From Neolentinus lepideus HHB14362 ss-1 (taxonomy: Eukaryota; Basidiomycota; Agaricomycetes; Gloeophyllales; Gloeophyllaceae): a DNA stretch of 45,242 bases. The notes beneath the pieces are model-generated. The model worked only from the letters and a program-made list of their open reading frames with translations. It ran no database searches and was not told where the DNA came from. The position numbers and the translations under genes are program-made. Position 1 is the stretch's first letter; each line of letters opens with the position of its first letter. The stretch lies in contig KV425624.1 in NCBI GenBank assembly GCA_001632425.1, forward strand, positions 93,034 to 138,275, written 5' to 3'. Positions 1 to 11,620 of the stretch are shown in pieces.

Positions 1-352
1 TAGCCGTGGTGCAAAGCCTTATAAGGCCTTACGAGGTGGCGTCGGACTTGTCTTTCCTTATAAGTTCTACAACGCCATAACAGATCAAAGCCAAATCTGT
101 GATGCTATTGACGTACATATTGGCTATCGAGATCGGACGTGCATGTCCAACATGAGGACTACTTTATTAACGGACGCTGTAGAAGATAGTGCACGGTATA
201 CTCGAAGCCTTTTCGTGCGTTCATTCTAAGGAACATGCTCGTATAGGACCTGGTGGGCGCCCTTAAACCTGCCATGATCAAGCCCACAGGTTCATTCTTT
301 TCTTGTCCCTCATCATTCAATCTATCTAGCTAACTTAGCTATCACTGGATAG
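1..352. other. upstream non-coding stretch
   Basis: No supported gene is visible. This is the upstream region of the BTB gene that begins at 353. No clear repeat or RNA gene was recognised. Confidence 0.4.
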
Positions 353-1397
353 ATGTCGTCTATACTGAGCTCAAATCAATCAGCACGCGGTACAGCAGAG
401 GGTGCATACGAGCGGGGAGAGCCGTGGTTTGACGATGGCAACGTAATCCTTCAGGCAGAATCGAGACGATTCCGAGTGTACCGCGGCGCCTTAGCTCTAA
501 ACTCGCCTGTATTCGCGAGTTCCTTTCCACGCAATCGGGCGCCTCAAGTGCCCTCATCTACTGCCGTGTATCGGCTACAAGATCGGCCTGTCGACCTTCA
601 GCATTTCTTGACGGCGATCTTCGTTCCGGGGTTAGTTTCTCCCTCCGCTGTGCGATAGCTTTGTGCGATAGCTTGCTCACGAGATTAGTTACTACGAGAA
701 GAAACTGAGAAAGGACTATGACGCCACGATATCAATCCTTCGTCTGAGCACGAAGTATCAGGTCCAATATTTCCGTCAAGACATAATTGCCCAACTTGTC
801 CTTGCTTATCCGACCACTCTTGCTGGGTGGGACAAGAGGTCGAAATTACAGTTGTACCCGCCGAATGCAGCGAAGAGGGCAGTGGACATTGTCCGCCTGG
901 CGCGAGAGAATAACATCCGCGCACTCCTTCCAGCAGCATTATATCAATGCTGCGAAAACCCTCTAGAGGTCATCTTGGATGGCATTCCCCAACCAGACAG
1001 CACGCCGACACGTCTATCAGCGGAGGACGAGGAGATTTGCATCCTCGGCCGCGAGCGCATCGTTGAAGCCTTTCGCTCGAGGTTATTCTCTGAACGTCAG
1101 CTCGTATCAAGCGGTCCTGGGTTCTTAGCCAGCCGGCATGTCCCATGCGACTCTGCTCGCCTACGTTGGCTATACAAAGACGACATTTGGGAGATGGCGT
1201 TTGGGTATGACTGGTTCAAGCTATTGCAGAAAGAGTGTCCTACGCTTGGACCGGGAGTATGTCCGACATGCCAGAAGGCTTTTGTTGCCACCTTCGAGAG
1301 GGCACGTGCACTGATATGGGAGAATCTGCCGGGATACTTTGGACTACCTGATTGGTCAGTCTTGCGGGCCGAGCTAGACGAGATATTGAAAGAGTAG
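353..1397 (+). CDS. BTB/POZ domain protein, intact
   Basis: Two exons, 353-630 and 689-1397, encode 328 aa. The 58-bp intron (donor GTTAGT, acceptor TTAG) restores the frame exactly. The N-terminal part carries the Agaricomycete BTB signature, WFDDGNVIL followed by FRVYRGALALNSPVF (about residues 24-52), a protein-interaction fold often used by Cullin-3 adaptors or transcription regulators. The C-terminal part (LPGYFGLPDWSVLRAELDE) is shared with the two decayed relatives at 17137-18152 (plus) and 32490-34450 (minus), so this is the only intact member of three in the window. The ATG at 353 is the first in frame. Its partner or substrate cannot be read from the sequence. Confidence 0.85.
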
Positions 1398-1702
1398 TTA
1401 GGTAGCTGAGAGACGAACAGTCCGGGTTCAGGTTGATGGTACACTTCGTTCTGGCTGTAAACTACGACGAGGGTAAGTTTATAGATGTGGGGACTTGGGA
1501 TATGTCTAAATATCTGAACGTATAAGATTAGCGGTCCATCGGCGAGATAATGGCTGTATTACAGTACACAATAAATAACAAAATGGGGAGTCCGTTGAGG
1601 GAACGCATGATTCAAGTCGTCAAGTACCACTCCGTCCGCCCGCTCCTTGCCCTCACTGTCGATGCTTCACGGACACTTCAGACTATTTAAGAATCAGCTT
1701 GG
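1398..1702. other. intergenic, nothing recognised
   Basis: A 305-bp convergent gap between the BTB gene (plus) and the membrane protein gene (minus). It should hold both 3' UTRs. No repeat or RNA was seen. Confidence 0.4.
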
Positions 1703-2410
1703 CTACCGGATAAACCTAGCGGTAGATCTAACCTTCACATGTGCTTTCTTAGGAGATGCCACATCCGAATTGTCGTCGTTTAGGCCCGGAGGCGGGTGGT
1801 AATAGTCGTAATTCAGTCCCCGCCTTGACTGCGAGCCCCGATTTCCATCCCCCCTTTCCAAGTAGCTCGACCTGTACCCAGCTTCAAGATACCCAGGCGG
1901 GCCGTCACTGCTGCCACTCGACCCATGACTTGGAACAACTAGGCCCTGGACGAAGGCAGGTGGCGGACTAGGGTAGGGAGGCCGCCAGTCACTATCATCA
2001 GACGGTCGAGGGTATTCGGGCCGACTGAAGCAACAGTAGTAGTCCACTCTGGCTACGACGATTGCAACGAGAGCACAAAGGACGGTAAGGCCTATAACCA
2101 AGTTTGGCCTTCAGTCTGTAATGTTAATTTTCCTGGGCGGTGAATGGACGTACCAACGGCCAAGCCAACCCAGGCGCCCACTGGCCACTTGTTAGTACTC
2201 GCACTGGACAAAGTCTGCTCTTGTGCCTCCGTGAGCGATGCGGTTGATAGGAACAATGTAGAAGTCAAGGATGGGATCATGGGAGTACGTGCAGAAGTAG
2301 AACCGTTGAAGGTAAAATAAGCTGCTGCATCGCTCGTTCGGCCAGGCGGCTCATAGTCGTGGACCTGAGCCAAAGCAGGCCACTGTTGAGCAGCATTATT
2401 GAGGAGGTCA
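1703..2410 (-). CDS. single-pass membrane protein, 5' end unresolved
   Basis: Two 3' exons on the minus strand are supported: 2154-2410 and 1703-2091, with a 62-bp intron (GTACGT...TATAG). Spliced, they give a Ser/Thr-rich outer segment, then a transmembrane helix starting at KWPVGAWVGLAVG and running through LTVLCALVAIVVA, then a Cys pair and a Pro-rich cytoplasmic tail (PPYPSPPPAF). A CTGAT...ATACAG signal just upstream of 2410 looks like a branch point and acceptor, so at least one more 5' exon should lie beyond it, but I could not place a start codon. The architecture resembles small basidiomycete membrane proteins with a Ser/Thr-rich ectodomain and a short tail. Function is unknown. Confidence 0.55.
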
Positions 2411-2439
2411 CTGTATAATGTAAATCAGGGGAAAGTGAC

Positions 2440-2715
2440 ACAATGTTCTGCCAAATTCAATTCAAAAATTATATTGTCAACGAGCTCGAATGGGAACGTT
2501 GCCTATTTTGGATGGCAAAGGGGAACAAGCCAGAGAATGTAGACCAGGTACCGTTCTATTGGCCAGTACGGAATATTGCTGGGGCACAAAATAGAGGATA
2601 TCATGGAATAGGAACGGTGAGAAGCGGAATACTATTACAGTATACAATGCTCTGCCAGATGGTGGTCGAGCTCGAATGCAGACGGTGCCCATTTTGGTGA
2701 CCAAGGCGGAGAAGC
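2440..2715. repeat. diverged direct duplication
   Basis: About 2440-2530 and 2644-2715 share the order ACAATG(T/C)TCTGCCA, then CGAGCTCGAATG, then a GCC-ATTTTGG block and AAGC, about 200 bp apart, with substitutions and indels. It lies in the upstream part of the minus-strand membrane protein gene and may be a duplicated exon or an old local duplication. Confidence 0.5.
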
Positions 2716-2895
2716 TTGTCTAAATCTAGCGCGATGTGAGCGAGATGACGATGGGGTATACCGAGTGTGGTGGGGTGTATAGTATCCACGCAGATGGTAT
2801 AGGCTGACAAAGGAAGTGAATGGCAGGGATCAACAGGCGCCCGGCAATCTAGCAAAAGTGAAGAAGCACTTCACGAGTGCACGTGATCATCTTCA

Positions 2896-3840
2896 TCATA
2901 TCATAAGATGGAGACGGTCTAGTCTTGGAAAGCGGCTCCGATTCCCCAGCGTACTAATATTGATGGCACTTGCCCAAAACCGCTCCCGACCCCGAGTCAC
3001 CGCCAACCAGTTCTCCAGAGCGTCATCATCACTATTCTGCTTCCTCGGCACCTCTCGAACAATCAAGGTCCTGAGCGAGCGCGCACTACGAACGTACATG
3101 TAGCGGGAGGTAAAGTAGATATGGGTGACCGTCCTGGGCATTGACTGTGGAGAAGGGAAAAAGTCTCCTATACCCAACGCAGACGCAATCTGCTGCACTT
3201 GGATGATGTTGCCGTTCGTGCAACCCAGATGGGTAAGGGATGGCGCAAGACGGTTTACCTCTGCCAACGCTAGAGTGAGGTCGGTACCCTGCGATAGCAG
3301 GTCATACGAGCCATTGAAATGGAGGCGTTTGAGCTTGGTGAACGGATGCAGGCCAGGGGTGATAGTATCGGTAGCGTAGCTGTATGTCCCGTAGACGGAA
3401 AGCTCACGGAGAGCAGGTAGACATACGGGAGTGAGAAGGTAGCTTCGGCCGCTTCGAAGGCCCAAGAAGAGGACCTCGAGCGTTGGAGCTGCAGACTCGA
3501 GGATGGCTCTAATGAACGTGTCCCTTTCTTGGACCTGCTCCCCAGGCAATCTGTCCCGTAAAACTGGCTGTACATCAGCATCTTGAGGCTCTCCGGGAGG
3601 TGTAGGGCGTGCGTCGCTGATAAACAGAAATCGCACCCGCACATCGGTTTCTTGAGCAGTAATAGCAGAAAATGCACGGAGCTGGTGCATTCCTAAAAGC
3701 TTCAGGGATTGAAACCGGACGGATTTGGACGCCTCGCGGAAGTATCTGCAGGCAACAGAAAGAGATCGAGCAGTTGTTCCATCGTCCGTGCATGCATAGC
3801 CAAAGATGACTTGCCAAGCTTCGACAGGTAGCTGATTCAT
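2896..3840 (-). CDS. F-box domain protein
   Basis: A single-exon reading frame of 314 aa from the ATG at 3840. The open frame continues upstream without another ATG. The N-terminus MNQLPVEAWQVIFGYAC followed by ARSLSVACRYFREAS is a typical Agaricomycete F-box, expected to bind Skp1 in an SCF ubiquitin ligase. The rest has spaced Leu-rich segments (LEVLFLGLR, LKRLHFNGS, LTHLGC) consistent with a degenerate Leu-rich-repeat-like substrate receptor. Such F-box genes are numerous and variable in mushrooms, so the target cannot be inferred. The gene is transcribed divergently from the Atg14-like gene, sharing a region of about 670 bp. Confidence 0.75.
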   Translation of the reverse strand: MNQLPVEAWQVIFGYACTDDGTTARSLSVACRYFREASKSVRFQSLKLLGMHQLRAFSAITAQETDVRVRFLFISDARPTPPGEPQDADVQPVLRDRLPGEQVQERDTFIRAILESAAPTLEVLFLGLRSGRSYLLTPVCLPALRELSVYGTYSYATDTITPGLHPFTKLKRLHFNGSYDLLSQGTDLTLALAEVNRLAPSLTHLGCTNGNIIQVQQIASALGIGDFFPSPQSMPRTVTHIYFTSRYMYVRSARSLRTLIVREVPRKQNSDDDALENWLAVTRGRERFWASAINISTLGNRSRFPRLDRLHLMI

Positions 3841-4506
3841 GAATGAGTTGAGAAACGTTCCGCAGCCAGAACGATTCCACCGAATCCAAGAGGACGGGAG
3901 CTCAGCGCTCACAATTGGAGATGAAGCGGCCGTAAGCCTTAAGGCTTGCCGTGAGAGACTTCCTCAGATATCACCGACGAAATGTTCCCTATCATCCGAG
4001 CAGGTACTAGCTAGTAAGTTCGTTAGATACTAATGACCGGTCCAACTGTCATGAATAAGTGATAGCTTTGTTGCTACCAACAATACTAGATATCCACCAC
4101 TCGGACGGTCATGCGAACGACCCAGATAGTCACAAACATGGAAAGGGTATTATACCCGCTTTTCTACATTCAGTATGCATTCATTTCTACGTCCGTCTAG
4201 TGCCCATCAAGTGCGTTGCTCAATTTGTGTCATTGAGTCTCTCTAGGATGTGGCGAGTGGCGGCCATAGGTCACAATTGCACGTGATCCACGATCGTGGG
4301 AATCCTAGTATGTGCACAGCACTGGGCAGTTGCGCGTCCTTTCCACTTCCACATACTTTCCCTTTCAAATTTCAGGCTCCAAGTTCCGTGCGATCCCACT
4401 AGGAAGGGTGTCTGCCGTCAACTTCCCAGCACATCCCAAGTCAATGATTTTGCCGGACTTGCCATCTCACTGGGTCTTTCGTGTACTTTGACTGTCCTAG
4501 TTTACC
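3841..4506. promoter_or_regulatory. shared divergent upstream region
   Basis: This 666-bp stretch separates the start codons of the F-box gene (minus) and the Atg14-like gene (plus) and must contain both promoters. Pyrimidine-rich blocks lie near 4338-4380. No specific operator was identified. Confidence 0.4.
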
Positions 4507-6469
4507 ATGGATTGCAAGAACTGCGAACTCAAGGTTAGACAATTCTATTGTGCAGATTGTCTACGCAGGCAGTAAGTGCTGTTCACCCCAGAAGTGCGGA
4601 TCCAACTGATGTTTCCCAGCCTGCGCGACTTCAGACGAAAGATACAACATTCAGCCACAGAACGTGATGAACAGGTAGCCAAAGCGGCCCGAGCTTTGGG
4701 TACTGTCGAAGAGTCTCGGAAACGGCGGGCAGAGCTTGCAGAGAGCCAAAACCGCGTCGAGGAAGTTACTGTGGCGTTAGCGAAGTTAAGAAAGGATAAT
4801 GACAAAGGTGTGTGTTCGAATTATCCTATGCGCGCCGTCGGAAAAGTGTAAGGCATGCATTGGATGTCCTCCGAAGAATACCCATAAGAATTCTGTGGTG
4901 CGAGCTTGATGGGTACAATCGGAACTGAATGAGTATAATCGAAGGACGCGGTATATCTAGCGTCACTGGCCGAATCATGCTCGTCTCTGCCATCACAAAA
5001 GAGGAAGTTAAACGAGATGTTTGTTCTACATGGAGTCTGGACGACTGGGACAGCCGAGGTTACCTAGGGCGAGACCCTAAATTGCAGCCAAGCTCCTCAA
5101 GCTGAGCGCCGCCTTTGGACACCATACAACGATGTCTACGGACATAATTGTACTCATTAGGATCGATTGTACTCTTCAAGCAACGTCACACTTCCACTTT
5201 CCTGGGGTGGAATCTCATCACTCTCGGCGAATGCTGCTATTGCACATGCTAGCCTCCGAATTGCTTCTTTATTTTCCATATTCAGCTAGCTTCACTTCTT
5301 CATAGTTCACACTGAAATGTATTGAAGCTCGTGAACGACTTAGGTTTCTTCGTGAAAGCCTTGCTACCCGACGACGCAATCTATCTGCGGCCAGACTCAT
5401 TCCTGTGACGGCTGTCGACCACCTCATTTCCCGGGAATCTCAGGAGCTATCCTCATTATCAGACACTCTGGCACGAGCTCGATCTGGGCTCGTACAGGAA
5501 TTGGTCGAAGTGTTCCATGTCGTAGAGGTTGGCGGAAGACCGCCGATCGGGGGCAAGGCCGGTACCAAGGGAGAGTGGACCATCGGCGATCTGGTGCTGC
5601 CTGTACCAGGTGACATCCGACGTAAGAACGTCTCAAGGTTTTTGAACGCGAATCAGACACTCACGATGGATCGCAGGTTATCCGCCAGACCACATCAACG
5701 CCGTCATCACACATATCATCCATTTCTTGGGGTTGCTGACCTTCTATCTGGGTATCAAACTCCCGTTCGAGGTGACGTGGAGTGGAAAGAAACTGGGCGT
5801 CGGGCAGCCTTGGATTGGGGCTGGGAGAGGCACTGATCACGGTGGCTGGGCTAGGTGTGTTTCATATCATTCACAAGCCGTAATTATCCGATCCGCTCAT
5901 ACATGTTTCTAGATGGTCTTCGAAACAGCCGCTGCACTTATCATCAGTTCCGTCCACGACCAGTAACCCGACTACCTCTGCGCCTCCGATATCGGCTTCC
6001 ATGTCTGAGTCGTACGTTGACGCGGCAGAGTCATCGCAGTCGTCGTTTACCACTGCATTTGCGATGCTTCTCTACAACGTGTGCTACTTAGCATACACAC
6101 AGTCTGTGGACGTACCCCTTTCTCAGGCCGGTGATGTCTTGAGCAATCTGTGGGCCGTGTGCTGCAGTGGTGATCTCGGTCGGTAAGTGGCGCTTTCCCG
6201 AGTCCGGTGGAGTTATGATAATTGACTCACCATGTAGGCGCTCTCACGAGACACATCCCTTGCTTCCACCTCCTACGCCCCCGAATTTTGCTCTAGATTT
6301 TGCTCAGCTGTTGCAGGCTATGTCCGCGAAGCCGGTCCATCGACAGCGGGCAAAAATGCATCGGGCATCGACTGATGGTCCTCGCCCTGTCCATAAGCCA
6401 CAAGTCATTCCGGAAGAAGAGGAAGGCTGGGACCTCGTCGAAGACGTCGACGAAGGTGGTTTTGGCTAA
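4507..6469 (+). CDS. Atg14/UVRAG (Vps38)-like PI3-kinase complex subunit
   Basis: Six exons: 4507-4571, 4620-4807, 5328-5621, 5677-5854, 5913-6182 and 6238-6469, giving 408 aa. All junctions keep frame. The protein begins MDCKNCELK...FYCADC, the CxxC pair typical of fungal Atg14/UVRAG-family proteins, followed by a charged coiled coil (RDEQVAKAARAL to RESLATRRRN). The C-terminal half carries the family core: WTIGDLVLPVPGDIRR, YPPDHINAVITHIIHFLG, TFYLGIKLPFEVTW and AFAMLLYNVCYLAYTQ. An acidic tail contains EEEEGWDLVED. In known complexes such subunits tether Vps34-Vps30 to autophagic or endosomal membranes. Whether this is the Atg14 or the Vps38/UVRAG branch cannot be decided by eye. Intron 2 is 520 bp, ten times its neighbours. 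Confidence 0.85.
4808..5327 (+). other. oversized 520-bp intron of the Atg14-like gene
   Basis: The donor GTGTGT follows GACAAAG and the acceptor TTGAAG precedes CTCGTGAACG. Joining them makes a continuous coiled coil (DNDK-ARERLRFLRESL). The other four introns of this gene are 48-58 bp. No open frame or terminal inverted repeat was recognised inside. Confidence 0.6.
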
Positions 6470-6815
6470 CCGTCGTCTTGGTTAGAACTTAGAAATTAGA
6501 ATGGCCCGTCAGATGTTCATTTCGTTATCTATCGCTATCTGATCAAGGGCTTTTGCAGCTTACTTCGATTTCGATGTATCTGTTCCCACTAGTGTATTAG
6601 TTATCTCTGCGTAGTGGTGCACATTCTTCTGACTCGGTCTTCACTATCCAACATCGAGCTTTAAATTTACGGCATCGGCGCTGCTCTGCCGATTAGGCGC
6701 CGGTCCTCTGACTTCCATGTTGTCATCGAGAGTCTATTCTTACCGTGACGGTCCTCCGTGATCCAATATCTACCCATGACTCCCTGCTACTGCGAAATCA
6801 CAGTCGTTACTCACC
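6470..6815. other. intergenic, nothing specific recognised
   Basis: A 346-bp tandem gap between the Atg14-like gene and the TIM-barrel gene, both on the plus strand. It holds the 3' UTR of the first and the promoter of the second. It is relatively T-rich. No motif was assigned. Confidence 0.4.
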
Positions 6816-8089
6816 ATGTCTAGTCCAAAGTACGATGCACCTCCCACTGACGGCCGGGATGCGCTGGCTCGACTGCAGGCCGTGGTTAAGTCTGGCAAAC
6901 CCATTCTGGGAGGAGGCGCCGGAACTGGTATCTCAGCGAAGTTCATTGAGCAGGGTGGAGGGGACCTGCTGATCATCTACAATTCCGGTCGGTATCGGAT
7001 GGCCGGGAGAGGGTCGCTGGCGGGCTTGATGCCATATGTATGTGACTTGGGTCTAATGATAACAATGAAGAGATATTTGTCTTACATGTAGCATTGATAC
7101 AGGGTGACGCTAATGCCACGGTTGTCGATATGGTGAGCCCATACAATATTACTGTGCAGTTGGCAATCGATTGTGCTAAATTCGGACTTCCGGTACGTTG
7201 GCTCGTACGTTGTTCTAGGCTAGGGAAGTGCTGCCGGTCGTGCATCACACACCTGTCCTGGCTGGTGTCTGCGCATCCGATCCGTTTCGCAACATTCCGC
7301 GCTTTCTGCGCGAGCTGAGAGACATGGGGTTCGCCGGTGTTCAGGTTGGTAGCTCATGTGTTATTATCGGAACCGTCTTCCTGAATGTCGTGTCGTCCTG
7401 CTGCGCTGTAATATGTACCTGGACAGAACTTTCCTACGTGAGTACCTCCGCGATAGCGGCCGTTCAAGAGTGTCCCAGTGACCTAGACCTGGACGTTGGT
7501 CGCAGTGTTGGCCTCATTGATGGCACCTTCCGACAAAATCTTGAAGAGACAGGAATGAGTTACGAAAAAGAGGTGGAAATGGTCAGAGAAGCGCGAAAGC
7601 TCGGTCTGTTGACGACACCTTATGTCTTCAACCCCGACGAAGCAACTCGTATGGCTAAAGCGGGAGCGGACATTATCGTAGGTGTGTCTGGACAGGTACT
7701 CTCCAAACAGTCGACTGAATGGACGGTATATCAGCCCACCTGGGCTTGACAACCAAGGGCTGTGAGTGGTAATTGGACGTTTCTTGCGTTGGGCTAACAA
7801 CAGGTACCATGATCCGCTCTATCACTTAGCGATCGGTGCCCAGACTTCGAAGACGCTAGATGACTGCGTGCGAATGGCGCAAGAGATGGCTGACGCAGCT
7901 CGGGCCGTGAAGCCTGACATTATTGTCCTCGTCCACGGTGGCCCCGTGGCGGAGCCTGACGATGTCCAATATGTCCTTGATAGGACGAAAGGAGTTCAAG
8001 GATTCTTCGGTGCCAGCAGTTTGGAGAGATTACCGGTTGAAATAGCTCTCACTGAAGGTGCGCGGAAGTTTAAGAATCTCAGGATCTGA
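6816..8089 (+). CDS. TIM-barrel protein, Tm-1/PEP-hydrolase-like family
   Basis: Seven exons: 6816-7037, 7103-7132, 7219-7344, 7427-7437, 7506-7681, 7735-7761 and 7830-8089, giving 283 aa. Conserved segments follow in order: [96 protein letters not shown] and [15 protein letters not shown], ending [12 protein letters not shown]. These match the PEP-hydrolase-like TIM-barrel family, also found as the C-terminal domain of Tm-1-type proteins. The family's reaction is poorly defined, so no substrate is assigned. Exons of 30, 11 and 27 nt are needed to keep the conserved core; the 11-nt exon restores NFPT. Confidence 0.88.
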
Positions 8090-9192
8090 AGGAAAGGCAA
8101 GGGGTGTTCTGTGTACTTCAAGTCCTGGTCGTGAACTGATTACCCATTTCAGATAGTGTATGATACGCTAAGTACAATAACTGGAATGAGAAGACACCGG
8201 TTTCCGGTTATTAAAGTAAAGCGCTCGACATTGGAGTCCAAAAATCAGCACTCCCGTGATCCCGACAGCCCGCGAAGCAATGGCGGGGTGCGGCGTTCCA
8301 TAGGGATGGTTGCATGCTGATGCTCTCAGACAGGTACAAGGGCCATTCACACCGCCCAGGACGTCTTTTGAGTCGAAGTCAGGTTTTTTTCAAATATCTC
8401 TGATCCTACGTTTCTAGTGGCAAACACGAGTTCACTCGTCAGGGCAGCGTGAAATAAGGCAGGTCAAGCTGTATAGCCTTCTCCCTGTTGGGGTTGACCG
8501 GCCTTACCATCATTTACACCCGAATGTTGAAACGCGAATAACAAAAGCTCTCCGTTCAGATATTCCATTCCGGTCATTGCATTAGTCAGGACAGCGGGCG
8601 TCGACTCTGAAGAGGGGAATGATTTGCCTACGGATCTTAAGCAAGGTCTGTTTATCCCCCCATCTTAGGACAGTAGTCTCTACTGAAGATATTATCCTGA
8701 CTCGAATGTGGCGATGTAGAAAGTAAGGATAGTTTCGATCTAGCTAAAGAATTTTGACCACTGAGATCCGGCGTCGCAGCTAAATCTCAGGAAGCTCGGC
8801 GTCTTTGGCCCTGGAAGTTCATGCCTGTCCATGCCTCAGCGCAAGCGTTGACAGTGCTTGATCAAGGCGCTGCGCTCCACGTGCGCTCCGGGCGCTTCAC
8901 ACCCTAAGGGTATGTGTCTATCTAAAGTCCGAAAACCTGCCTGGAATGGATGTTATCTGTCGCAGCATGAAACTGTACTGATATTATGTCTATTATATGA
9001 AGCTTGGATACCCGAAGTGTCCCAGCCCCGATGGGCCGTGTCTGAATATCGAGATTGCATGACTTGGTTTCTTCGACCCTGTCTGCGGCGTCACGTTTCC
9101 CTTCTCCTTGATGTTACGGGTGTTGACAAACAGGATAGCCTCGAGTCTGTGTCTGCACTTAAAACTAAGAGGACGCTACTGTATGTGCCTTC
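8090..9192. other. 1.1-kb intergenic region
   Basis: No gene is supported. Short open frames here lack recognisable protein features. It contains the promoter of the P450 gene. No repeat or RNA was recognised. Confidence 0.4.
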
Positions 9193-11208
9193 ATGGACTT
9201 GACCTATATAACTTATTCGATTGCTCTTCTCTTCTTCCTGTTCGCAACGTATGTCCGCCGCGGTCACAAAACGATCCCTGTTCCTCCAGGACCTCGCAGT
9301 TGGCGGTTCAGTGGTGTCGTACACCTGATTTCGAAACACCACCCGTGGATAAGCTTTGCAAGATGGAGCGAAAAATATGGTAAATAGCATCATTTATCAT
9401 TTTGAGCCCATCTTCCTCGATATTCATCCACTTTACAGGTCCTATTATGTCTTTCCGTGTATATAATCAGACAATCGTGGTCTTAAACAGTGCCAAAGCA
9501 ATCCACGACCTTCTGGACAAGCGGGCAGCGCTTTATTCAGATCGTCCACGATCATGGATGTTACATGACCTCTGTGGCCGCAGAGACACAGTGTTCAACA
9601 TTCCCGCGACGAATGGTAGGCACCGAAAATACAGGTCCCTCATCCAGACAGGTCTCAATCAGCGCGCCACACTGTCGTATGCCCCCGTACTAGAAAAGGA
9701 GCTCGCAGTCCTTCTTCAGCGCCTTAAGAATGCGCCTGAATCATACCAGGAACATATTCGGAGGTAAATACCTTGACTGAAATAACTACGAACAACGATA
9801 GAATTGAACATTTCCCAGGAACGCCGCGGCTGTGATTATGAGGGTGGCATATGGCTACTCTGTCACTGAAGAGAATGACTTCTTCGTCCGGACGGCGGAG
9901 GAGGCCTCACAGATTAGCGGCCTCGCCATGGCCCCCGGTCGCTGGCTCGTGAACTACTTTCCCCTTTGTAAGTTGCCGTGACATTACAGAGATAAGTCCG
10001 ATCTTTACCAATTCTTCAGTACGTTTTGTGCCGTCGTGGTTCCCTGGCGCCGGTTTTCATCGGCAAGCTACAATATGGAGAAAAGAACTGAACGCATTGT
10101 CGGGTATACCTCATCAGTGGCTACGAGATCAGATGGTACGCCGTCATTTCGGTTCATGACACTGGCACTGTATGAAGGATCCTTGCGTTCAGGCAGCCGG
10201 CACCGACAACGACTGTTTTACCACTCGACTTCTTAAGCCAAGCGGCGGGAAGGCTGTGAGTGCAGACGAGGAGGATATCATCAAATGGGCCGCTGGTGGG
10301 CTCTATGCAGGAGCCGCTGATACCGTTAGTCTTACTTCCGAGTATACGGACGGTGCACCGAGAACTTACGATATCACTCTGGACACCAGACATTCTCAGC
10401 TCTGACATCCTTTGTCCTCCTGATGGCCGTACACCCTGATATTCAGGACCATGCACGATCGGAAATTATTGAAATTGTCGGGGCAGATCGTTCGCCCTGC
10501 GTCGGCGATTTGTCGCGATTTGTCTACCTTGCTGCGGTGCTGAAAGAGGTTCTACGCATCGCACCGGTTGCGCCATTGGGTGAGAATATTTTTTGCATAC
10601 GGTGTTGATCGGTGTAATAACGAGGCCTTCTTGTGTAAGCCATGCCCCATCAAGTGATTCAAGAAGATGAATATGATGGTTACACTATTCCGAAGCATGC
10701 GACGGTCATGGCTAATGTTTGGTGGGCCTAGTCGGACCTTGTGGCAGCAATAGGGACACTGACGATCTTACTTCAGGTCAATCATGCACGATGAGGAGAT
10801 CTATCATGAACCTCTTGTCTTTGATCCAACAAGGTTCATCTCGAGCAAGTCAGGCAGTTCCGTACAACTCGATCCACGAACGTACTCGTTCGGTTTCGGT
10901 AGACGCACATGTCCAGGTGCGTCGGTTCGTGCACTCATCTATGGCCGCTTGTTTATCTGCATCGTCTTAGGGTCATACTTTGCTGAAACATCGATGCTGC
11001 TGATAATGGCCGGGATTTTATCCCAGTTCAAGATTTCTTTGCCTCACAAGGAGACCGCTACCCCAGGCCGAGTACGCGCTCTGGAATATACTAGTGGAAT
11101 AACGAGGTGAGTCTTACAGCTCCGACGTGCTCATGGGGCTGACCTTGCTCACCGATTTTGGTCAGTCACATTAAGTCTTTCGATATTGATATCGTATCCC
11201 TCAATTAA
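9193..11208 (+). CDS. cytochrome P450 monooxygenase
   Basis: Ten exons: 9193-9379, 9439-9763, 9819-9967, 10020-10135, 10193-10324, 10390-10579, 10640-10721, 10777-10916, 10971-11106 and 11166-11208, giving 499 aa. An N-terminal hydrophobic anchor (ITYSIALLFFLFATYV) is followed by the Pro-rich hinge PVPPGPRSW. The I-helix oxygen-binding motif AGAADTT spans the exon 5/6 join. The ExxR motif is KEVLR, the PERF-like motif DPTRF, and the heme loop FGFGRRTCPG supplies the Cys ligand; all are intact. It is expected to be an ER-anchored microsomal enzyme. The substrate is unknown and neighbouring genes do not suggest a biosynthetic cluster. The C-terminal exon is uncertain: a further GTATCC intron after 11193 would replace SLN with a tail ending VRPADSLTLDVLL. 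Confidence 0.87.
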
Positions 11209-11620
11209 TATTGACTGTATTGCTATCAAGTTCAAGATCGAGGTTAGGCCTGCGGACTCACTGACCCTCGATGTACTCTTGTAATATTTTCCTTGGACTC
11301 TGATAGCGCCCCTATCCTACGTTCCCTTGTTACTAATGCGTACTATCTCCATAATGAATCATAATTTGAGATCGTTGGTAGTCACAGTGCCCTCCTTCGT
11401 CACAATGCACGAATTACCACCACCGGCTTTCTCAAGTCTCTGTCTATAGCTACTTCACATTAACGTTCTGTTTGATCATGAGGTACTTGTGCACGCCAAA
11501 GGTCGTCTCTAATTATGCCATGGCAGATACAATTGAGCGATATTTCTGACAGATGCCGAGTTCGTTACACAATAGCGGTACAATGCAATCAGAAACCTAC
11601 GGTTCTTCATCTGAACGGCC
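11209..11620. other. intergenic, nothing specific recognised
   Basis: A gap of about 410 bp between the P450 and farnesyltransferase genes. The first part may include an alternative last exon of the P450 (to about 11283). No other feature was seen. Confidence 0.4.

Noticed and set aside
7193..7218. 26-bp intron in the TIM-barrel gene (donor GTACGT)
   Set aside because: Too short for splicing. The GTGAGC donor at 7133 gives a normal 86-bp intron and the conserved join [11 protein letters not shown].
10136..10177. 42-bp version of P450 intron 4
   Set aside because: The acceptor at 10192 gives a typical 57-bp intron and the family-like join DQM-AAGTD; the shorter form would add five unusual residues.
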